A DNA stretch of 64,000 nucleotides, taken from the NCBI RefSeq assembly GCF_902506065.1, contig NZ_LR732912.1:4617525-4681524 (forward strand), written 5' to 3'. Shown here piece by piece: positions 23,902 through 32,130 of the stretch (the stretch's first letter is position 1; each line of letters starts with the position of its first letter). The position numbers were made by a program, and so were the translations under genes. A model generated the notes under the pieces. That model had not been told where the DNA came from. It was given only the letters and a program-made list of their open reading frames with translations, and did not search any database. The DNA comes from Arthrobacter sp. 9V. GTDB lineage: Bacteria; Actinomycetota; Actinomycetes; Actinomycetales; Micrococcaceae.

Positions 23902-24690
23902 TCACTTGAAGGACCTGAACACGATCGAGTCTAAAACGGCGCGCGCCTCCCTTATCAGCTCCGGATTGATCGATTCGTCGATATAGCCCAATGCAACGAC
24001 AGCCCGCCGGCCCTCCAAGTCGACCACCCGGTAGGTCTCGTGTTCATTCTGAGTCGAGTACCAGTGTGTGCAGTGGTACATCATTTCTGAGTGGATGCAG
24101 AACTTGCCGCTGTCGCAGGCCGGGATGTCCACGTCGCCCTCGACGGAGTGGTCGAACTCGAAGCCGGGGTAATCGCCCACCATGATCTTGACAGGAGGAG
24201 TGCTTGCCGTTGACGATTGCGCCGCCATAGCCCTAGTGAAGGCCCAGTCCGCAGGACCGACATCGGCAAGGGCACCCCTCCAGTGGCATGCGTCCATCGA
24301 CACATAGAACGCGGACCCAAGGGTCAGGCGGACGGCCCATTCAGCCGGGTGATCCGGGTCATCCTTGCCCAGGCTGTTGCCGTCGAGAGCAGACCAGCCG
24401 CCTGGAACGGTGATCTCGAAAGGCTCCTTGTAGCCGTCGACGGGGACTAGATATGTGCCGGCGTCGATATCGCCACTCTTCGGCAGCGGCGGGACCGTGC
24501 GAGGGTCGCGACTCTCAGGCAGCGGTGGGACCGTGCGAGCCTCCGTCATCGGAGAACTGGCAGACGGCAGGGATGCGTCGTCGGACTCATACTCGCACCC
24601 GCCGAGACATCCAATCAGTGCGATAGCCAGCAAGGGCAAGAGATGGCGTGACCGCTGAGCGGCCTTTTCGATGGGTGTCATAGAACTCAT
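23902..24690 (-). CDS. Lipoprotein of unknown function
   Basis: 262-aa protein with signal RHLLPLLAIALIGCLGGC; Cys in either IGC or GGC context could be lipidated. A linker carries two copies of RTVPPLPxS (SPMTEARTVPPLPES, DPRTVPPLPKS), a small tandem duplication. The globular part contains GTYLVPVDGYKEPFEITVPGGWSALDG, a ligand-binding-like beta domain found in secreted actinobacterial proteins with PGGW, and four Cys (MDACHW, PACDSGKFC, MYHCTHW). GGTGGA lies close before the ATG. Monocistronic in the island; I cannot assign a function. Confidence 0.8.
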   Translation of the reverse strand: MSSMTPIEKAAQRSRHLLPLLAIALIGCLGGCEYESDDASLPSASSPMTEARTVPPLPESRDPRTVPPLPKSGDIDAGTYLVPVDGYKEPFEITVPGGWSALDGNSLGKDDPDHPAEWAVRLTLGSAFYVSMDACHWRGALADVGPADWAFTRAMAAQSSTASTPPVKIMVGDYPGFEFDHSVEGDVDIPACDSGKFCIHSEMMYHCTHWYSTQNEHETYRVVDLEGRRAVVALGYIDESINPELIREARAVLDSIVFRSFK

Positions 24691-25302
24691 TGATCCACCA
24701 GGCCACTACAAGCTACTGTGAGGCCCCGCAGCCGGGTGGCCTCGCAGGCGGTCCGAGATGGGATGCCGTCGCCTCAGTCTCCTCCGGTAGAGAACCCGTG
24801 ACAATGAGAGTTGGAATGAAATGAGTTTCGACTCATGCAACCCCCGCAATGACAGGAGCGCCCTGAAGCAGCGGTGAGGAAACGCCAAAATTGCGGCAGC
24901 TTTCACCGCCCGAGTCTAACCAGCCAATGAGACCTGGCGGTAGCTCACGTCTCGTAACCCTTGGGATAAGAGACGTCTCACTGATGTAGCCCTGCTCCCC
25001 TGCGCAGCTTGCCATTCTGAACCCCGGCGGGTCTTGCAACTATGCCTCGCAACTAAGTGTTTCGAGATCGGTGATCATCGTCAGTTACAAGACAGGCACG
25101 TCACCCGATATTGGCGGTGCAGTCGGATGTGCCATTTCCTTAGAACCGAGACGCCCCCGTGGATGGTCACTATCCGGTGGCGACTGGCTCTGCCATCCGC
25201 AGCCCGACCTGCGCGTAATATTTCCGTCCCAGATGTTGTCCCAAATCATTTGCCGTGAGCAGCAGACTCCAAGACAACTTCCGGGACAGTTGCCTCTATG
25301 GC
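24691..25302. other. Non-coding stretch with inverted repeat and repeat copy 3
   Basis: No supported gene in about 610 bp. It contains a 14-bp imperfect inverted repeat, ACGTCTCGTAACCC/GGGATAAGAGACGT (24947-24960 with 24963-24976, loop TT, two mismatches). It also holds a partial third copy of the hairpin repeat at 25130-25154 (CCATTTCCTTAGAA, then GAGACGCC). Candidate recombinase site or old mobile-element ends. Confidence 0.5.
25130..25154. repeat. Hairpin-bearing repeat, partial copy 3
   Basis: GCCATTTCCTTAGAACCGAG then ACGCC shares about 21 of 25 bases with the core of copy 2. It lies about 150 bp beyond the 3' end of the intact recombinase gene, as copy 1 lies just beyond the broken one. 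Confidence 0.5.
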
Positions 25303-25881
25303 TCAGGATTCCATGCCGAGGTATCGGTAGACGGTGGCGCGGCTGGCTCCGATGATCTTTCCGATGTCCGTCGGCTTGAGACCGCGAGCTTTCAGTTCAT
25401 GTGCCCTCTTGACCTTCTCGTGGTCTGTCGTGACTTCCCGGCGGCCTGCTTTACGTCCGTTAGCGGCTGCAGCAGCCATGCCAGCCTTGGTGCGCTCGGA
25501 AAGCTGGTCTCGTTCACGCTGGGCGAAAGCGGAAATGATGGTAACCATCGCCTGGGCCATCGCTCCCCCGACCTCGCTGGCCGGGTCAGTGGCGATGCCA
25601 TCCCGCAGGGACCGGAACTTGATGCCTCGCACCTTGAAATCATCCAAGAGCTCGAGCAAGTGGCGGGTGTTGCGTCCCAACCGGTCCAGCTTCCACACCA
25701 CGACTTCATCCCCTGCGCCGAGACGGTCCAGCATCCGGTCCAGTTCCGGGCGGCTTACCCGGGTCCCGCTGATCCCCTGGTCCTTATAGATCCGCTCGCA
25801 CCCAGCTGCTTCCAGTTCCCGGATCTGCAAATCAGTGTTTTGGTCAGCCAGGCTGACACGGACGTATCCAAGGCGAGCCAT
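25303..25881 (-). CDS. Serine recombinase (Tn3-resolvase/Hin family)
   Basis: 192-aa site-specific recombinase of standard small-resolvase length. The catalytic Ser is at residue 10 in LGYVRVSLADQNTDLQ; the active-site region VVWKLDRLGRNTRHLLELL and the long helix region AMVTIISAFAQRERDQLSERTKAGMAAA follow; the C-terminal helix-turn-helix is LKPTDIGKIIGASRATVYRYL. Start at 25881 (MARLGY) gives the family N-terminus; an ATG ten codons upstream is possible. Apparently intact, unlike the copy at 18449. No transposase gene accompanies it. Confidence 0.92.
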   Translation of the reverse strand: MARLGYVRVSLADQNTDLQIRELEAAGCERIYKDQGISGTRVSRPELDRMLDRLGAGDEVVVWKLDRLGRNTRHLLELLDDFKVRGIKFRSLRDGIATDPASEVGGAMAQAMVTIISAFAQRERDQLSERTKAGMAAAAANGRKAGRREVTTDHEKVKRAHELKARGLKPTDIGKIIGASRATVYRYLGMES

Positions 25882-26052
25882 CACTTCTCCGGGTCTTATC
25901 AAAGGATCCATGGATGAGATGGCCGACGAAGTCGACAGCTGAAGTCGCTACCAGTTCGAGTACCCACCAGAACCTTGCCCCGAAATACTAAGCAAGCTTA
26001 TGGTAGTGATTGCACCGGCACTTATCTGACGAGACCAGAGAGCGGAGCAGCC

Positions 26053-26796
26053 ATGGCACTGACCCAGGTGGCAGACGGTGTCCATCGCTTCTCGGACGCC
26101 TACGTGAATTTCTATGTGGTGGAGGGCCGCGACGGCCTCACGCTGATCGATTCCGGCCTACCGGCCATGTGGACACCGCTGGATCAGTCGCTCAGAACCT
26201 TAGGCCACTCCCTCCAGGATATTCGCGCCCTGGTGCTGACCCACGCACATTTCGACCATCTGGGACTCGCCAAGCGTCTTCACCAGGAATTGAGTATTCC
26301 CGTGTGGGTGCATGCCGAGGATTCCTTCATTGCCAACCACCCCTACCGCTACCGGCATGAACGCTCCCGATTCATCTTTGCCCTGACCCATCCGCGGGGA
26401 CTGCCGGTAATGGCCAGCATGACCAAGGCTGGCGCGCTCAACGTCAAGGGGCTCAGCGACCTCCGTCACTTCCCCGGAACCGGTGCGCTACCCGTGCCGG
26501 GCAGCCCGGAGATCATCTTCTCCCCCGGCCATACCAGCGGCCATTGCGGACTTTTTCTTCGCGAGCGCGGGATCCTCTTCAGCGGGGATGCGCTGGTCAC
26601 CATGGATCCGTACACGCAACGCACGGGCCCCAGAATTGTGGCCGGCGCCGCAACGGCTGACAGTGCGCTCAACCTCGCCTCGCTCAAGCAGCTGGCGCAG
26701 ACGCGGGCCGGCCTTGTTCTCCCCGGCCATGGCGAGCCGTGGACCAGGGGCATTGAGGAAGCCGTTTCCATCGCTCGGGCGAACGGGCCAGCCTAA
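26053..26796 (+). CDS. Metallo-beta-lactamase fold hydrolase
   Basis: 247-aa hydrolase of the glyoxalase II/MBL type. Metal ligands are in THAHFDHLG (HxHxDH), GHTSGH, SGDAL and LPGHGEPW. Start at 26053 gives the family N-terminus (MALTQVADGVHRF); the upstream frame is island sequence. Marks the right border of the accessory island and return to standard chromosomal content. Substrate unknown: thioesters and small lactones are typical. Confidence 0.92.
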   Translation: MALTQVADGVHRFSDAYVNFYVVEGRDGLTLIDSGLPAMWTPLDQSLRTLGHSLQDIRALVLTHAHFDHLGLAKRLHQELSIPVWVHAEDSFIANHPYRYRHERSRFIFALTHPRGLPVMASMTKAGALNVKGLSDLRHFPGTGALPVPGSPEIIFSPGHTSGHCGLFLRERGILFSGDALVTMDPYTQRTGPRIVAGAATADSALNLASLKQLAQTRAGLVLPGHGEPWTRGIEEAVSIARANGPA

Positions 26797-26800
26797 AGTG

Positions 26801-27244
26801 CTATTTCTTGCCGGCTTTCAAGTCGGAGATCACCTTGGCAATGCGTCGCGTGCGGGTCTCGGGCGTCTTCGCATCGGCGATCGGTTCCACATAACGCCGC
26901 TGGGCGCTGTAATTGAGCGTTCCGTAGAAAGCCTTAGCGTCGGGCTCGGCGTCCAGTGCAGCCACAAGATCATGGGGCACTTCCACAACGCGTGGCTGGG
27001 TATCCACTTCAAGCCCCACCTCCACGGTGTCCCCGGCCGCGGCCCCGGTCAGTTCCCGGTTGGCCGAGCTGACACCCACCATGTACTTCCCGCCCATCAC
27101 GGCGATGCTGCTTCGGTAACTCTGCCCGTTGATGGTCACTACCACTGGCGGTCGCTTACCTGCCCCGAGTTCCTGAACAATCTCGTCAGGAACCTCAATG
27201 CCGGCCTTGTTGCCCTCGCCCACGATGGTCGTTGTAAATTTCAT
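26801..27244 (-). CDS. DUF1905/YdeI-like protein
   Basis: 147-aa protein joining a DUF1905 beta-barrel domain (MKFTTTIVGEGNKAGIEVPDEIVQELG, VTINGQSYRSSIAVMGGKYMVGVS) to a C-terminal YdeI/OmpD-associated helical segment (DAEPDAKAFYGTLNYSAQRRYVEPIADAKTPETRTRRI). In other bacteria such proteins are annotated as bacteriocin-protection or stress proteins; the mechanism is not known. Convergent with the MBL gene, 4 bp apart. Confidence 0.88.
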   Translation of the reverse strand: MKFTTTIVGEGNKAGIEVPDEIVQELGAGKRPPVVVTINGQSYRSSIAVMGGKYMVGVSSANRELTGAAAGDTVEVGLEVDTQPRVVEVPHDLVAALDAEPDAKAFYGTLNYSAQRRYVEPIADAKTPETRTRRIAKVISDLKAGKK

Positions 27245-27335
27245 GTCCCAAGTATGCCGCCGGTCGCCCGTAGACGCACCCGGTCAGCAGGACTAGGTTC
27301 AACGTAACGCCCCGCATGAAGCAAGGAGAGAGAAC

Positions 27336-27596
27336 ATGGACGAGCAGGACCTTTTGGAGCGAATTCAGTCTCTGGTTGAGGAAGAGCATCGCCTCCGCGA
27401 CACCGCGTCAGTAGGTGGCGGAAGCGAGGACGACTTGGACGGCGATGGCAGTCGTGCCCGCTTGGCTCAGCTCGAAGCCCAGCTGGACCAGTGCTGGGAC
27501 CTGCTACGCCAGCGTCGCGCCAAGAAAGACGCCGGCGAGAACCCTGACGAAGCCGAGCCGCGCCCCATCAGCGAAGTGGAGGGCTACCGGCAGTAA
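27336..27596 (+). CDS. DUF2630 family protein
   Basis: 86-aa acidic helical protein. MDEQDLLERIQSLVEEEHRLRD and LAQLEAQLDQCWDLLRQRRAKKDAGENPDEAEPRP match the DUF2630 family of Actinobacteria, whose role is unknown. Amphipathic heptads suggest a coiled coil. AAGGAGAGAG precedes the ATG. Convergent with, and directly abutting, glycerate kinase. Confidence 0.9.
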   Translation: MDEQDLLERIQSLVEEEHRLRDTASVGGGSEDDLDGDGSRARLAQLEAQLDQCWDLLRQRRAKKDAGENPDEAEPRPISEVEGYRQ

Positions 27597-28739
27597 CTAG
27601 GCTCCCTCGAGCACCTGACTGGTGGCCCACGCGAGGTATTTGGCTGCGTTGGCCACGGCATCGGCCACGTCCGGGATGCCGTCCTTGCGCTGGGCGACGT
27701 CCAGCAACTGGGCAGCAGCAACAATGCCGTGCTTGGCCAGGTCTTCAGGCGTCACGGTGATGCGTCCAGCCACTGCGATGACCGGGATGCCGTGCACGCT
27801 CGCGGCATCGGCCAACGCAATGGGCGCCTTACCCGTGAGCGACTGCTCGTCCATGGAACCTTCACCGGTAATCACCAGATCCGCCTCGCCCAAGTGCTTC
27901 GCGAGCCCGGTCAACCCGGCTACCAGCGCGAATCCGCCCTCCAGTGCGGAGTCAGTAAATGCCAGGAACGACGCCGGGAACCCGCCTGCTGCTCCAGCTC
28001 CCGGAATGTTGACGTCCCGGCCCGAAGCCTCCCGAAGGAGCGATGCCCAGTTGCGAAGACCGGCGTCGAGCTTCTCAACGGCGTCCTCATCAGCGCCCTT
28101 CTGGGCGCCGAAAACATGCGCGGCACCTTCGGGTCCGTACAGCGGGTTCTGAACGTCGACGGCGATCCTGAACTTCACGGCGGACAGCCGGGGATCCAGC
28201 TCGGAGACATCCAAGGCCACGACGTCGGCCAAGGAACCTCCGCCGAGGGGCACCATGTTTCCTGCTGCATCAAGGGGTTTGAGCCCCAAGGCACGCAAGG
28301 CTCCGCTACCGGCGTCGGACATGGCAGAACCGCCAAGGCCAAGCACGATCTCGGTGGCTCCGGCGTCGAGGGCCGCCGCGACGAGTTGTCCGCAGCCATA
28401 GCTGTGCGCGCGCAGCGAATTCTCCGGTGTCGGCTCCATGTGCGCCAGGCCCGAGGCCATGGCGGTCTCAATGACTGCGGTTGCCCCGCCGAAAGCGTCC
28501 TTGCGGATGGCCCACGAAGCTCCGACAGGCTTGAGGATGGGCCCCACAACTGCGTTGTTCCGCTCCTCGTAGCCCGCGGCAATTGCTGCGTCCAAGGTGC
28601 CTTCGCCGCCGTCAGCTATTGGGAATTGGGTGGTTACGGCGTCCGGGTAGACACGCAGGGCACCTTCGGCCATGGCTGAGGCGGCTTCGGCGGCGGTAAG
28701 GGATCCCTTGAACTTGTCCGGGGCGATGAGGATACGCAT
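27597..28739 (-). CDS. Glycerate kinase
   Basis: 380-aa enzyme phosphorylating D-glycerate, of the GarK/GlxK family (two-domain, not the GLYCTK type). Signatures: MRILIAPDKFKGSLTAAEAA at the N-terminus, PIADGGEGTLDA, LGLGGSAMSDAGSGALRALG, and LVITGEGSMDEQSLTGKAPI. No neighbouring glyoxylate or tartronate genes. Gene is monocistronic; the stop abuts the DUF2630 stop. Confidence 0.94.
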   Translation of the reverse strand: MRILIAPDKFKGSLTAAEAASAMAEGALRVYPDAVTTQFPIADGGEGTLDAAIAAGYEERNNAVVGPILKPVGASWAIRKDAFGGATAVIETAMASGLAHMEPTPENSLRAHSYGCGQLVAAALDAGATEIVLGLGGSAMSDAGSGALRALGLKPLDAAGNMVPLGGGSLADVVALDVSELDPRLSAVKFRIAVDVQNPLYGPEGAAHVFGAQKGADEDAVEKLDAGLRNWASLLREASGRDVNIPGAGAAGGFPASFLAFTDSALEGGFALVAGLTGLAKHLGEADLVITGEGSMDEQSLTGKAPIALADAASVHGIPVIAVAGRITVTPEDLAKHGIVAAAQLLDVAQRKDGIPDVADAVANAAKYLAWATSQVLEGA

Positions 28740-28831
28740 GGGTCCATCTTGCCAGCTTCACTCGGAAAGCGCTTGCCAACCGCGTAACCTTGGCGCTTAC
28801 ATGCGGTCCCAAGCCGCAAGTGCTCCAGGAC

Positions 28832-29794
28832 CTACCCGCCGATCACCCGCAGCGGTTCCCCTCCAAGCCACGCCTTCACATCTTCGAACGCGCCGCCGTA
28901 AAACTGCCTGTAGCTCTCATGCGTTACGTAGCCGATGTGCGGGGAAAGGACGGTCCTCGGCGAATGCAGCAGCGCATGCCCGGCCGGGAGGGGTTCTTCG
29001 TCGAAGACATCCAGGGCGGCGCCGCGGATCCACCCCTCTTCCAGAGCCCGGATCAGCGCCGCCTCATCCACCAACGGCCCACGGGCAGTGTTGATCAACA
29101 CCCCGTCCGGACCCAGGAGTCGCAGTTCCTCCGAGCCGACGATTCCCTCGGTCCTTTCGGACAACCGCAGGTGGAGGGTCACGACGTCGGACTCGCTGAA
29201 GAGTTCCTCTTTGCTTACCTTGCGGGCGCCGACAGTCGCCGCGGTTTCCTCCGTGAGGTTCTGGCTCCACGCGAGAACGTCCATTCCGAACGCCTTGGCA
29301 TACCCCGCCATTCGCTTGCCGATTTTGCCCAAGCCAACAATTCCCAGGGTCTTGCCTTCAAGTTCAAACCCGACGCCGGCCTGCCAGTTACCAGCCCGCA
29401 GCGAGTTCTCCTCCACAGACAGATTGCGCGCAAAGGCGAGCAGCAGGGCCCACGTCAGTTCGGGCGCCGCAGCGGGTGACCCCGCCGTTCCACACACCTC
29501 GATCCCGCGTTCGGCCGCCGCTTCAAGATCGATCGCAGCATTCGCCATGCCAGTGGTCACCAGCAGCTTCAGGTTGGGCAACGCCTCCAGGACGTCCTGT
29601 GGAAAACGGGTTCGCTCGCGCATCGCCACAATGATGTCGAACGGTGCCAAGGCGGCCACGGCTTGCTCTTCCGAGCGGAAAGGTGAGCTGAAGACGCTGA
29701 CCTTCACGCCGTCGTCGAGCAATGAATCCCAAGGGGCATAATCGCCGGAGACTTGCTGATAATCATCAAGGATGGCTAAACGGAATCGGGTCAC
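28832..29794 (-). CDS. D-isomer-specific 2-hydroxyacid dehydrogenase
   Basis: 320-aa NAD(P)-dependent dehydrogenase. GTG at 29794 follows GGAAGGA by 8 nt and gives the family N-terminus (TRFRLAILDDYQQVSGDYAPW). Rossmann motif GIVGLGKIGKRMA, LINTARGPLVDEAAL, and the C-terminal catalytic His in SPHIGYVTHESYRQFY are visible; Arg and Glu partners lie between. Related to phosphoglycerate-dehydrogenase-like enzymes; substrate not determined. Confidence 0.92.
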   Translation of the reverse strand: MTRFRLAILDDYQQVSGDYAPWDSLLDDGVKVSVFSSPFRSEEQAVAALAPFDIIVAMRERTRFPQDVLEALPNLKLLVTTGMANAAIDLEAAAERGIEVCGTAGSPAAAPELTWALLLAFARNLSVEENSLRAGNWQAGVGFELEGKTLGIVGLGKIGKRMAGYAKAFGMDVLAWSQNLTEETAATVGARKVSKEELFSESDVVTLHLRLSERTEGIVGSEELRLLGPDGVLINTARGPLVDEAALIRALEEGWIRGAALDVFDEEPLPAGHALLHSPRTVLSPHIGYVTHESYRQFYGGAFEDVKAWLGGEPLRVIGG

Positions 29795-29836
29795 GCTATT
29801 TATCCTTCCACGTCCCCCCGTTGCCATCCAGCAAAA

Positions 29837-29862
29837 GGGCCGAGGCACTTGCGCCTCGGCCC
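29837..29862 (-). terminator. Rho-independent terminator
   Basis: GGGCCGAGGC/GCCTCGGCCC stem with a 6-nt loop. On the minus strand TTTT follows, so it terminates the gene ending at 29880. Confidence 0.8.
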
Positions 29863-29879
29863 CTGTTGCCAAAAGGTGC

Positions 29880-31019
29880 TTATGTTCCCGCCGGCACCTC
29901 GGGACCGGTTGGCCAACGCAGCAACGCAGCCACGTTGACGCCCTCGGGCAGCGCGCCCGATGGAACCAACTGGACACGCGCATCGGTCAGCGCGGCAGCA
30001 CGAAGAAGCGCCGCTGGAGCAGACACCTTCGCCACAACATCCGCACCCAGCGACTCGCCCTCGGAGCTGGCCACCCATGGCTCGGCGCTCAATGCGAGCA
30101 AGTTGTGCCCGGCGAGGGAACCGTCGTCGAGAATCAACACGTCAACCTGGGCCTGCTGGAGTGCGTGAACAACCGCTCCGATCCCGGTGGCCGAGAGCGG
30201 GTTGGCCTGCCCTTCCTGTTCTGCAAGACGGTCCATGAGTTGCTGCTGTTCCTCGGCCCACTGCTGTGCGACAAGTGAGTTGATCTCGTCCTCGAACTTT
30301 TCCCTGTCCGATCCTGCTGCCAGGGTATGGAAATCAACGGTGGACAGGACCGCTTTGCTCTCTTCGGAGAGCTGGTCGGCCACCAACTGCCGCGCCCGGA
30401 TGTCTCCCGCAAGAATCACGAGCTTGGCGTGGCGCTCCCGCACAATCCTGCTGACTTCCTCGGCCACTTGATCGGCGTTGCGGCGCCAGACTTCTTCCGT
30501 GTGCCGCTGATAGCGGCCTTGCGACCATCCACCTACCGGCACCTTCTTAAGGGAGTCATCGTCGCCCTGAATGTGCTGGCTTTCTTCAACGGCCGGTGCG
30601 CCGGCTTTGTAAAGGCGGATTTCGCCTTCGTCACGGCTGACCTCCACCACCACGTACGCAAAACCGCTCGGATGGTGTTTCAGCAGCGGCAGAAGGTTGG
30701 GAATCTCGTCCCTGGAGATCATCTCCGGCCCTACCAGCGCACCGGGCAGGACCTCGTCAATCACCACCTCCCCCCGGGCAACCAGAACGAAACGGCTCAC
30801 GGGTGCGGGCTCACCCTTTGCCGGCTGGATGGCTCCATGAACGGCCTCAAGGTCGTCCTCGGAAGCACCCAATCCGGCGAGGGCGTTCCGTACGTTGTCC
30901 GGCTGCACATCGGCGTTCTCCAGACCATCCACGGTGCCGGCGCTGGCGTCCACGTAGGCCACGCACCATGGACCTGGCTTGCGGTAGATTCCGGAGTATT
31001 TGGCAAGCTGCTCACTCAT
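29880..31019 (-). CDS. Bacterial aeRF1-like protein (Rv2629/Balon family)
   Basis: 379-aa homologue of mycobacterial Rv2629-type proteins, which resemble archaeal/eukaryotic release factor 1. Recent work on Balon and its mycobacterial relatives showed family members acting as ribosome hibernation factors. Supporting segments: FVLVARGEVVIDEVLPG, PNLLPLLKHHPSGFAYVVVEVSRDEGEIRLYKAG, GGWSQGRYQRHTEEVWRRNADQVAEEVSRI, KLVILAGDIRARQLVADQL and a C-terminal DVLILDDGSLAG domain. Start at 31019 follows GGAGGGGGA. It overlaps the small acidic gene upstream by 8 nt. Confidence 0.85.
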   Translation of the reverse strand: MSEQLAKYSGIYRKPGPWCVAYVDASAGTVDGLENADVQPDNVRNALAGLGASEDDLEAVHGAIQPAKGEPAPVSRFVLVARGEVVIDEVLPGALVGPEMISRDEIPNLLPLLKHHPSGFAYVVVEVSRDEGEIRLYKAGAPAVEESQHIQGDDDSLKKVPVGGWSQGRYQRHTEEVWRRNADQVAEEVSRIVRERHAKLVILAGDIRARQLVADQLSEESKAVLSTVDFHTLAAGSDREKFEDEINSLVAQQWAEEQQQLMDRLAEQEGQANPLSATGIGAVVHALQQAQVDVLILDDGSLAGHNLLALSAEPWVASSEGESLGADVVAKVSAPAALLRAAALTDARVQLVPSGALPEGVNVAALLRWPTGPEVPAGT

Positions 31020-31230
31020 TGGATCCCCCTCCCCCACCTGCTTCTCCCTTGCCGGTATTGGGGTTCAGGGCGTCCCTGACCTCCTCCGGATCGGTTTCGT
31101 CCGGGAAGGGTTCGGTTTCACGCGCTTCTTCAACATGGGCGGGCTTGGTTCCCCGCACCATGCCCTGGACTTCGTGTTCCATCTGGTCGTCAAGTTCCTG
31201 GTTGTGCTTGGTGTTTCCTCGCTCAGCCAC
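31012..31230 (-). CDS. Small acidic protein coupled to the aeRF1-like gene
   Basis: 72-aa protein from a GTG at 31230 with AAGGAG 6 nt upstream. Highly hydrophilic (MAERGNTKHNQELDDQMEHEVQGMVRG, then PFPDETDPEEVRDALNPNTG) with a Gly-rich end, probably disordered. Its 3' end overlaps the following gene by 8 nt, implying translational coupling. Unknown function; partnership with the ribosome-binding protein is inferred from gene order only. Confidence 0.75.
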   Translation of the reverse strand: MAERGNTKHNQELDDQMEHEVQGMVRGTKPAHVEEARETEPFPDETDPEEVRDALNPNTGKGEAGGGGGSNE

Positions 31231-31285
31231 GGCAATCTCCTTTTCGAACTAGTTCATTCACACGTGTTGCAGAGTTGGCCGGGAG

Positions 31286-31654
31286 CTACCCGGCCGGGGG
31301 CAGCGGGTTTGCCTGAAGGGCGGTGGCCGCTGCGAACAAATTGGCCGCCATGGTTTTGCCCGTGGACTCGGACCACTCGTGGCCATGGTCGGTTTCCGTG
31401 TAGGACGGACCCGGCCCGGGGCCCATGTTCCAATACGTCCAGGAAGCCATGAGCAAATCATAGATTTTGGGCCATTCATCACCTTCCCCCAGGTCAGTTT
31501 CGACTCCGGGCGGAATGCGATGATCCACGGCCCGGATCACTTCGACGTCCACGCCCTTCTCCCGAAGTGCCTCAATAACGACGTTGGCCAGGACGTCTGT
31601 ATTGGACGGCGTCGGAGAGGATTTCAGGGTGCAGTTCAGTACAAGGGCACGCAT
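31286..31654 (-). pseudogene. NADPH-dependent FMN reductase-like protein with in-frame deletion
   Basis: 122 aa where the family has about 190-200. The start (MRALVLNCTLKSSPTPSNTDVLA) and the end (WTYWNMGPGPGPSYTETDHGHEW, then STGKTMAANL) are well preserved, but WPKIYDLLMA runs straight into SWTYWN. The missing 60-70 residues normally carry the GTPIWLG flavin loop and the dimer strands. The frame stays open, so a short product could be made, but flavin binding is unlikely. Could also be annotated as a truncated CDS. Confidence 0.75.
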
Positions 31655-31659
31655 GGCTG

Positions 31660-31938
31660 TCAGCGGCTGACCAGCTTAAAGAATGTGCTGTCCTCGCCGC
31701 TGGCTTTCTTCGCTTGGTACAGGAATGCGAGCTTGCTGTCCTCAAACTTCTCGAACCATTCATCCCAACTGATGTGGTCCAGGGAGTCCTCGCCGGCACC
31801 TCCCGGAAAGTCGATACGAAGGATGCCTACATCGTTCTTGTCGCCGGTCTTCTTGACGCTGGCCGGCTTACCGTCGTTGCTTTCCACCCATTTGCGGATT
31901 TCGTCGTGATCCGTGGTGGTCTGCGATTCCGAAGCCAT
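31660..31938 (-). CDS. Conserved small actinobacterial protein
   Basis: 92-aa soluble protein. The pattern HDEIRKWVESNDGKPASVKKTG, GILRIDFPGG, LDHISWDEWFEKFEDSKLAFLYQ is one I recall in many Actinobacteria and some Proteobacteria, sometimes mislabelled as a glucan-branching protein. Start at 31938 follows GGAAGC. Located 5 bp upstream of the FMN-reductase remnant in the same direction, so probably co-transcribed. Function unknown. Confidence 0.82.
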   Translation of the reverse strand: MASESQTTTDHDEIRKWVESNDGKPASVKKTGDKNDVGILRIDFPGGAGEDSLDHISWDEWFEKFEDSKLAFLYQAKKASGEDSTFFKLVSR

Positions 31939-32060
31939 TTTTCAGCTTCCTTTCTTCCCGTGCCGGCGCAGAGAGCGTCATGCTGCCGACGAAGAGTACG
32001 GACACTTCGACCCTAGCGCCGATCCGACTTAAATAGAAAGGGTACTGAGTAATTCCTTTC

Positions 32061-32121
32061 GCCGAGATGCCATTTAATGCCAATCCGCGGGCCCGGGATT
32101 GGCATTAAGTGCCAACTCGGC
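32061..32121. repeat. Palindromic intergenic repeat, copy A
   Basis: Two 26-nt arms (32061-32086 and 32096-32121) pair with three mismatches around GCGGGCCCG. The arm core is AATGCCAATCC/GGATTGGCATT. A related half-copy lies at 53903-53954. Located between two minus-strand genes; probably a dispersed chromosomal repeat that can form a long hairpin. Confidence 0.8.
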
Positions 32122-32130
32122 GCGGGGTTA

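Noticed and set aside
24833..25039. 68-codon minus-strand ORF in the island gap
   Set aside because: No ribosome site, no recognisable domain, and it spans the inverted repeat.
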